A stretch of DNA of 9,759 nucleotides from Muribaculaceae bacterium (GTDB lineage: Bacteria; Bacteroidota; Bacteroidia; Bacteroidales; Muribaculaceae), in assembly GCA_029059965.1 (NCBI GenBank), contig JAIDUY010000285.1:1-9759 (forward strand), written 5' to 3'. Under the pieces are notes generated by a model. That model saw only the letters and a list, made by a program, of their open reading frames with translations, was not told where the DNA came from and did no database searches. The position numbers were made by a program, and so were the translations under genes. This document shows positions 6,620-9,759 of the stretch, piece after piece. Positions within the stretch are counted from its first letter, which is position 1, and each line of letters opens with the position of its first letter.

Positions 6620-8884
6620 TCAGTTGACTCGCTGAGCCGACTGGACGCCGTTGATGCGGCGGGCGTGGGAGCAGAGGTCGCGCACCACGTCGGCATCGCT
6701 GACGCGCACCCACAGGTCGCAGTGGAACACCGCTCCGGAGGCCTCGATGTCGACCTTGCGCATGTCTATGCCCAGGTGTGTCGAAATCATGGCCGTGAGC
6801 TCCTGGAGTATGCCGCGGCGGTCGATGCCCTCGATGTGTATGTGGGCGAGGAAACGCTCGTCGACACTCTCCCACTCCGTGGCCACGATGCGGCTGCCGT
6901 AGGTGGCCTTGAGCACCTGGGCGCGCGGGCAGTCCAGCGAGTGGATTTCCAGCTTGCCCTCGTCGTTGATGAACCCCATGACGTCGTCGCCGGGGATGGG
7001 CGAGCAGCAGTCCGAGAGCTTGAAGTTGGCACCCTTGTCGCCGACGCGCAGGTGGTAGATTTTCTTGGTGTTTATGGGTTCGGACGGTTTGGCGGGGTCC
7101 TCGGGACTCTCCTCCTTCTTGCGGCCGAAGCCTATGTTGAGGGGTATGATTCTGGACAGGATGGTCTTGGTGCGGCCGGGCTTGGCGCTGTCGAGGGCAC
7201 GGCGCAGTGTGGCGGGCAGATAGTCGCCGAGCACAATCTCGTCGGCTCCGAGCTGGTAGCACAGGTCGTCGCGGTTGCCGACGTGGAATATGCCCTGGAG
7301 CTTGGTGATGACGAGGTTGTTGTCGGGCAGATTGTTGTCGGCCAGCCAGCGCGTCAGTATCTCGTTGCCCTTGACAATCATGGGCTGGCGCTCGGCGCGC
7401 AGCGCCTTGCGCAGGCGAGTGCGTCCTTTGGCCGTCACCATGAAGTTCTCCCATTCGGGCAGGGGCACCTGGGTCTTCGATGTCAGCACCTCCACCTGGT
7501 CGCCGCTGCGCAGCTCGTGCTGCAGCGGAACGAGCTTGTGGTTCACCTTGGCCGCGATACAGTGCATGCCGATTTCGCTGTGCAGGGCGAAGGCAAGGTC
7601 GAGCACCGTGGCTCCGGCCGGAAGCGTCTGGAGCTCGCCCGCAGGGGTGAACACCACTATCTCCGATGCGAAGAGGTTGAGCTTGAGTGTATTCAGGAAG
7701 TCGATGGCGCTCGGCTCGGGATTGTCGAGTATGTCCTTGATGGTCTTGAGCCAGGCGTTGAGCTCCGACTCCTCGTCGCCCTCGCCGATTTTGTATTTCC
7801 AATGTGCGGCGAAGCCCTTTTCGGCAATCTCGTCCATGCGGCGCGAGCGAATCTGCACCTCAATCCAGTTGCCGTCGGGACCCATCACCGTCAGGTGCAG
7901 GGCCTGGTAGCCGTTGGCCTTGGGCGTCACAATCCAGTCGCGCGTGCGTCCCGGATGGAGCTGGTAGAGGTCGGTGATGGCCGAGTAGATGCTCCAGCAG
8001 ATGGCCTTCTCCTTGGCCTGGTCGTCGCATTCGAACACTATGCGCATGGCATAGAGGTCGTACACCTCCTCAAAGGGCAGGTGCTTGGCCTCCATCTTCT
8101 TGTATATGGAGTATATCGACTTGAGTCGCGCCTTGGCCTCGTACTGTATTCCCAGGGTGTCGAGCTTCTCCTTGATGGGCGTGGAGAAGTCGGTATAGAC
8201 AGCCGTGCGCCGCTCCTGTGTGTGGCGAATCTTCTCGGCTATGTCGCGGTAGATGTCGGGATGCTCGTGCTTGAAGCTCAGGTCCTCGAGCTCGGTCTTG
8301 ATTTCGAACAGACCCAGGCGGTGGGCAAGCGGGGCGTAGATATAGAGTGTCTCGCCGGCAATCTTGTAGCGCTTGTTGGGTGCCATGCTGCCGAGGGTGC
8401 GCATATTGTGCAGGCGGTCGGCCATCTTTATGAGCACCACGCGGATGTCCTCGCTCATGGTCAGCAGCAGCTTGCGGAAGTTCTCGGCCTGCACCGAGGC
8501 CTTGTCGCCGAAGATGCCGCCCGAAATCTTGGTCAGACCCTCGACCAGCTGGGCTATCTTGGGCCCGAAATGCTGCTCGATGTCCTCCACGGTGTACTCG
8601 GTGTCCTCGACCACATCGTGGAGCAGGGCCGCGCATATCGACGTCGACCCAAGTCCGATTTCCTGACTCGCAATGCGGGCCACGGCTATGGGATGCATGA
8701 TGTAGGGCTCGCCCGAACGGCGCCGCACACCCTGATGGGCCTGACGTGCGAACGCGAAGGCGCGCTCTATGATCTCCACCTTCTTGCGGTGGTTGCTCTG
8801 CAGGTAGCCGTCGAGAAGTTCCTGAAAGGCTTCGTCGATCATGCGCTCTTCCTGCTCGGGGGTCATTTTGCTGTTATATTCCAT
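6620..8884 (-). CDS. relA: Bifunctional (p)ppGpp synthetase/hydrolase (long RelA/SpoT homologue)
   Basis: A 754-residue RSH protein that makes (p)ppGpp from GTP/GDP and ATP and also hydrolyses it, controlling the stringent response. The hydrolase domain (about 30-180) is intact: His64 in YIMHPI, His89-Asp90 and Glu93-Asp94 in LLHDVVEDT, Asp156 in MADRLHNMRTL. The synthetase (about 230-370) has RLKSIYSIYKKM, Asp276 in YDLYAMR, PKANGYQALH, and Glu342 in EVQIRS. A basic R-T-R-D (313-316) fits the RxKD type of bifunctional enzymes rather than the ExDD of RelA-only enzymes. A TGS domain (about 409-470), a zinc-finger region with Cys626, Cys627, His648 and Cys652, and a C-terminal ACT domain (677-754) follow. 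I chose the ATG at 8882-8884, before EYNSKMTPEQEE. A longer in-frame start at 8947 overlaps the -7 box and so would lie upstream of the transcript. Names used for such enzymes include rel, rsh and spoT. Confidence 0.96.
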   Translation of the reverse strand: MEYNSKMTPEQEERMIDEAFQELLDGYLQSNHRKKVEIIERAFAFARQAHQGVRRRSGEPYIMHPIAVARIASQEIGLGSTSICAALLHDVVEDTEYTVEDIEQHFGPKIAQLVEGLTKISGGIFGDKASVQAENFRKLLLTMSEDIRVVLIKMADRLHNMRTLGSMAPNKRYKIAGETLYIYAPLAHRLGLFEIKTELEDLSFKHEHPDIYRDIAEKIRHTQERRTAVYTDFSTPIKEKLDTLGIQYEAKARLKSIYSIYKKMEAKHLPFEEVYDLYAMRIVFECDDQAKEKAICWSIYSAITDLYQLHPGRTRDWIVTPKANGYQALHLTVMGPDGNWIEVQIRSRRMDEIAEKGFAAHWKYKIGEGDEESELNAWLKTIKDILDNPEPSAIDFLNTLKLNLFASEIVVFTPAGELQTLPAGATVLDLAFALHSEIGMHCIAAKVNHKLVPLQHELRSGDQVEVLTSKTQVPLPEWENFMVTAKGRTRLRKALRAERQPMIVKGNEILTRWLADNNLPDNNLVITKLQGIFHVGNRDDLCYQLGADEIVLGDYLPATLRRALDSAKPGRTKTILSRIIPLNIGFGRKKEESPEDPAKPSEPINTKKIYHLRVGDKGANFKLSDCCSPIPGDDVMGFINDEGKLEIHSLDCPRAQVLKATYGSRIVATEWESVDERFLAHIHIEGIDRRGILQELTAMISTHLGIDMRKVDIEASGAVFHCDLWVRVSDADVVRDLCSHARRINGVQSAQRVN

Positions 8885-8909
8885 AGCCTGATGCGATAAG
8901 AGGGGAGCG

Positions 8910-8935
8910 GCCGCGGCGTCGGACACTGCCACGGC
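8910..8935 (-). promoter_or_regulatory. 5' stem-loop in the relA leader
   Basis: On the minus strand GCCGTGGC (8928-8935) can pair with GCCGCGGC (8910-8917), giving eight pairs including one U-G, with a 10-nt loop. With the transcript expected to start near 8938-8940, the hairpin lies almost at the 5' end of the mRNA, leaving about 25 nt to the ATG. No T-run follows. It could protect the 5' end or take part in regulation. Confidence 0.55.
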
Positions 8936-8944
8936 AATCAAATA

Positions 8945-8976
8945 CAAAAATACAGTACTTTCCCCATACCACCAAA
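8945..8976 (-). promoter_or_regulatory. relA promoter (Bacteroidetes -33/-7 type)
   Basis: The minus strand has TTTG (8973-8976), a 20-bp spacer, and TATTTTTG (8945-8952), matching the Bacteroidetes housekeeping promoter TTTG-N19-21-TAnnTTTG. Transcription should start near 8938-8940, giving a leader of about 55 nt. This placement decides the relA start in favour of 8884. The promoter probably drives relA, pgpH and the SprE-like gene together. Confidence 0.75.
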
Positions 8977-9064
8977 AATCAGTTGTAAAAAATGCAGACC
9001 GACAGCCCGGAAGCCCTCATGAGCCTCATGTCGACACCCTCGCTCAGGTGCCGGCAGACACGCA

Positions 9065-9100
9065 GCAGCCCGCGGTGAACGCGATGTCACCGCGGGCTGC
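9065..9100 (-). terminator. Strong stem-loop after rubredoxin
   Basis: A perfect 14-bp inverted repeat: GCAGCCCGCGGTGA at 9065-9078 and its complement at 9087-9100, with an 8-nt loop. It lies 21 nt after the rubredoxin stop codon. No T-run follows on either strand, so it may be a terminator without a U-tract or a 3'-end stabilising hairpin. It separates the rubredoxin unit from the relA promoter. Confidence 0.65.
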
Positions 9101-9121
9101 GTCCATGGCTGTGCGGATTGC

Positions 9122-9283
9122 TCAGGATTCAGGCTCGAACATATCCTTGCTCACTCCGCAGACGGGGCAGGTCCAGTCGTCGGGCAGATCCTCGAAGGCG
9201 GTGCCGGGTGCGATGCCGTTCTCAGGGTCGCCTGAGGCGGGGTCGTAGACATACCCGCAGGCAGTGCAAACATATTTCTTCAT
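9122..9283 (-). CDS. rd: Rubredoxin
   Basis: A 53-residue cytoplasmic iron protein with a single Fe(Cys)4 centre, the usual size for the family. The ligands are clear: Cys6 and Cys9 in [12 protein letters not shown], and Cys39 and Cys42 in [14 protein letters not shown]. Conserved residues around them include the Tyr/Trp core (Tyr11, Tyr13, Trp37) and the G-I-A-P-G-T loop with LPDDW. In anaerobes it carries single electrons to rubrerythrin or superoxide reductase in oxygen-stress defence; the partner is not in this window. It is transcribed alone, from the AT-rich region to its right, and closed by a strong stem-loop. The gene is too short for many ORF finders, but the family match is unambiguous. 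Confidence 0.96.
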   Translation of the reverse strand: MKKYVCTACGYVYDPASGDPENGIAPGTAFEDLPDDWTCPVCGVSKDMFEPES

Positions 9284-9313
9284 AATAACAGGGTTTTAAG
9301 TTGATTAATAGTA

Positions 9314-9334
9314 TATATCGGTTCTGACGATATA
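9314..9334. repeat. 7-bp inverted repeat in the rubredoxin leader
   Basis: TATATCG and CGATATA are perfect complements with a 7-nt spacer, ending 30 nt before the rubredoxin ATG. It could be a dyad operator or a hairpin in the leader RNA. The stem is mostly A-T pairs and would be weak as RNA. Confidence 0.45.
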
Positions 9335-9385
9335 AACAGCTCCGTGCCACGGAAAGTTCCGCTGCCGATGATGCCGGGCGCCTGG

Positions 9386-9420
9386 AAAAAGTATATTAAA
9401 AGGTATATTAAATGTATATA
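9386..9420. repeat. Three tandem 12-bp AT-rich units
   Basis: The plus strand has AAAAAGTATATT (9386-9397), AAAAGGTATATT (9398-9409) and AAATGTATATA (9410-9420), three head-to-tail copies of one unit. On the minus strand they give successive TATACnTTTT motifs, each a near match to the -7 box TAnnTTTG. The rubredoxin promoter probably lies here, with a start about 90-100 nt before the gene. Confidence 0.6.
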
Positions 9421-9424
9421 AATC

Positions 9425-9442
9425 CGCTCAACGCGCTCAACA
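9425..9442. repeat. Tandem 9-bp direct repeat CGCTCAAC(G/A)
   Basis: CGCTCAACG (9425-9433) is followed directly by CGCTCAACA (9434-9442). On the minus strand each copy reads GTTGAGCG, and the TTG could act as a -33 element for a promoter in the adjoining AT-rich units. It may instead be a paired regulator site. Confidence 0.45.
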
Positions 9443-9515
9443 AGCCGGCTGCCCGTGCTGTTTAAGCATTGAATTACAACCGCAGGCAGCAAAGTGAACC
9501 CAATTAAATTTTATT

Positions 9516-9537
9516 AATAAAGAAATTTTTCTTTATT
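9516..9537. promoter_or_regulatory. AT-only perfect palindrome over the pckA -33 region
   Basis: AATAAAGAAA (9516-9525) and TTTCTTTATT (9528-9537) form perfect 10-bp arms around a 2-bp centre. The right edge is 24 bp before the pckA -7 box, so the palindrome overlaps the -33 region. It could be an operator for a dimeric regulator, or a bendable A-tract element. It holds only two G/C pairs. Confidence 0.5.
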
Positions 9538-9569
9538 GCGTTCGCCTATTCAAAAAATGTGTAACTTTG
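9536..9569 (+). promoter_or_regulatory. pckA promoter
   Basis: TAACTTTG at 9562-9569 is an exact Bacteroidetes -7 box, followed by C as is common. The nearest TTG (9536-9538) is 23 bp upstream, slightly farther than the usual 19-21 bp, so the -33 element is weak and the promoter may need an activator. Transcription should start near 9575, giving a leader of about 75-78 nt. Confidence 0.7.
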
Positions 9570-9585
9570 CATCGGTAAAAAAGCC

Positions 9586-9601
9586 TCTGCCTTCCGGCAG
9601 A
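9586..9601 (+). promoter_or_regulatory. 5' stem-loop in the pckA leader
   Basis: TCTGCC-TTCC-GGCAGA forms a perfect 6-bp stem with a tetraloop, about 10 nt from the expected 5' end of the pckA mRNA. The remaining leader (9602-9652) is AT-rich and unstructured. It is likely a 5'-stabilising hairpin; no T-run follows, so it is not a terminator. Confidence 0.5.
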
Positions 9602-9652
9602 CATACTTGCGAATTAACATACTAATAATCAATATTTAATCAAGCAACTACA

Positions 9653-9759
9653 ATGAGCAAGATTGAAGAAGTGAAAAAAGCCCGTCTGGCAGGCATCGAA
9701 GCCGACCTCAAGAAGTATGGCATCGAGGGTACCACCGAAGTACTCTACAACCCCTCCTA
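9653..9759 (+). CDS. pckA: Phosphoenolpyruvate carboxykinase (ATP), N-terminal part
   Basis: Only the first 35 codons are inside the window. The start MSKIEEVKKARLAG is followed by KKYGIEGTTEVLYNPS, the N-terminal signature of ATP-dependent PEP carboxykinases of Bacteroidales; the rest of a protein of about 535 residues lies to the right. The enzyme interconverts oxaloacetate plus ATP with phosphoenolpyruvate, CO2 and ADP in the cytoplasm. In gut Bacteroidales it usually runs toward oxaloacetate, fixing CO2 and making ATP on the way to succinate. The catalytic and nucleotide-binding motifs are outside the window, so the call rests on the N-terminus alone. The leader is AT-rich and no Shine-Dalgarno sequence is seen before the ATG (ACTACAATG), which is usual for strongly expressed Bacteroidetes genes. 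The promoter is described separately. Confidence 0.85.
   Translation, partial: MSKIEEVKKARLAGIEADLKKYGIEGTTEVLYNPS

Larger units (their letters stand above)
9284..9652. other. Divergent regulatory region between rubredoxin and pckA
   Basis: A 369-nt noncoding stretch, markedly more AT-rich than its neighbours. From left to right it holds a 7-bp inverted repeat (9314-9334), short palindromes (CCGTGCCACGG at 9342-9352, GGAAAGTTCC at 9351-9360, AGCCGGCT at 9443-9450), three 12-bp tandem units (9386-9420), a 9-bp direct repeat (9425-9442), an AT palindrome (9516-9537), and the pckA promoter and leader hairpin. No exact TAnnTTTG box is found for rubredoxin on the minus strand; the nearest are TACCTTTT and TACTTTTT inside the tandem units. 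The only minus-strand open frame here (9280-9492) looks spurious. Confidence 0.75.

Noticed and set aside
4917..6635. 572-residue plus-strand open frame antisense to pgpH
   Set aside because: Same codon-bias artefact; low-complexity composition with many Gln, Val, His and Gly and no promoter.
6455..8899. 814-residue open frame on the plus strand antisense to relA and pgpH
   Set aside because: It is the mirror of strongly GC-biased third codon positions. The minus-strand frames carry complete RSH and 7TM-HD motifs, while this one is Val/Gly/Ala/His-rich with no recognisable domain.
8986..8992. A-run/T-run as a terminator upstream of the relA promoter
   Set aside because: The minus strand has six T here, but the preceding GC-rich sequence gives only 3-4-bp stems.
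8977..9064. Possible small gene or ncRNA between the relA promoter and the rubredoxin stem-loop
   Set aside because: Only 16-18-codon open frames (MRLMRASGLSVCIFYN on the minus strand, MSLMSTPSLRCRQTRSSPR-like on the plus strand) and a weak 7-pair stem with wobble; no promoter was seen for either.
9280..9492. 70-residue minus-strand open frame whose TGA overlaps the rubredoxin ATG (ATGA)
   Set aside because: The overlap looks like translational coupling, but the frame runs through tandem AT repeats and palindromes, has no recognisable domain and is probably chance.

Overview
The window looks like chromosomal DNA of a GC-rich gut Bacteroidales, with Muribaculaceae as my best guess. Three things point there: promoter elements of the Bacteroidetes type (-7 box TAnnTTTG, with TTTG about 20 bp upstream), start codons without clear Shine-Dalgarno sequences, and a gene set typical of the group (a DUF4369-like lipoprotein, a SprE/PorW-type TPR lipoprotein, a 7TM-HD phosphohydrolase, and pckA of the Bacteroidales type). 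I see no mobile element, CRISPR array, rRNA or tRNA. The long antisense open frames come from the strong GC bias at third codon positions.

Positions 1-8976, minus strand, read right to left: a well-formed promoter (8945-8976) and a leader with a strong 5' stem-loop lead into a bifunctional (p)ppGpp synthetase/hydrolase (6620-8884). It is followed by a PgpH-type membrane HD phosphodiesterase (4530-6572), a 1052-residue SprE/PorW-like TPR lipoprotein (1344-4502), an outer-membrane phospholipase A (399-1247), and the start of a DUF4369-like lipoprotein cut by the window edge (1-393). The first three genes are close together (47 and 27 nt gaps) and may be cotranscribed. A 96-nt gap with a weak terminator and a -7 box separates pldA and its lipoprotein partner, which are only 5 nt apart.

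Positions 9065-9283, minus strand: a single rubredoxin gene, closed by a perfect 14-bp stem-loop.

Positions 9284-9652: a divergent intergenic region of 369 nt, AT-rich and full of short repeats and inverted repeats. It serves rubredoxin to the left and pckA to the right. The pckA promoter has an exact TAACTTTG box, an AT-only perfect palindrome over its -33 region and a leader hairpin. Only the first 35 codons of pckA are inside the window.

The genes are core functions (stringent response, probable c-di-AMP turnover, envelope lipids, electron transfer, central carbon metabolism). I did not find evidence for a new system. The items most worth a second look are the noncoding structures in front of relA and pckA, the near-leaderless arrangement at pldA, the relA-pgpH neighbourhood, and the function of the SprE-like lipoprotein.
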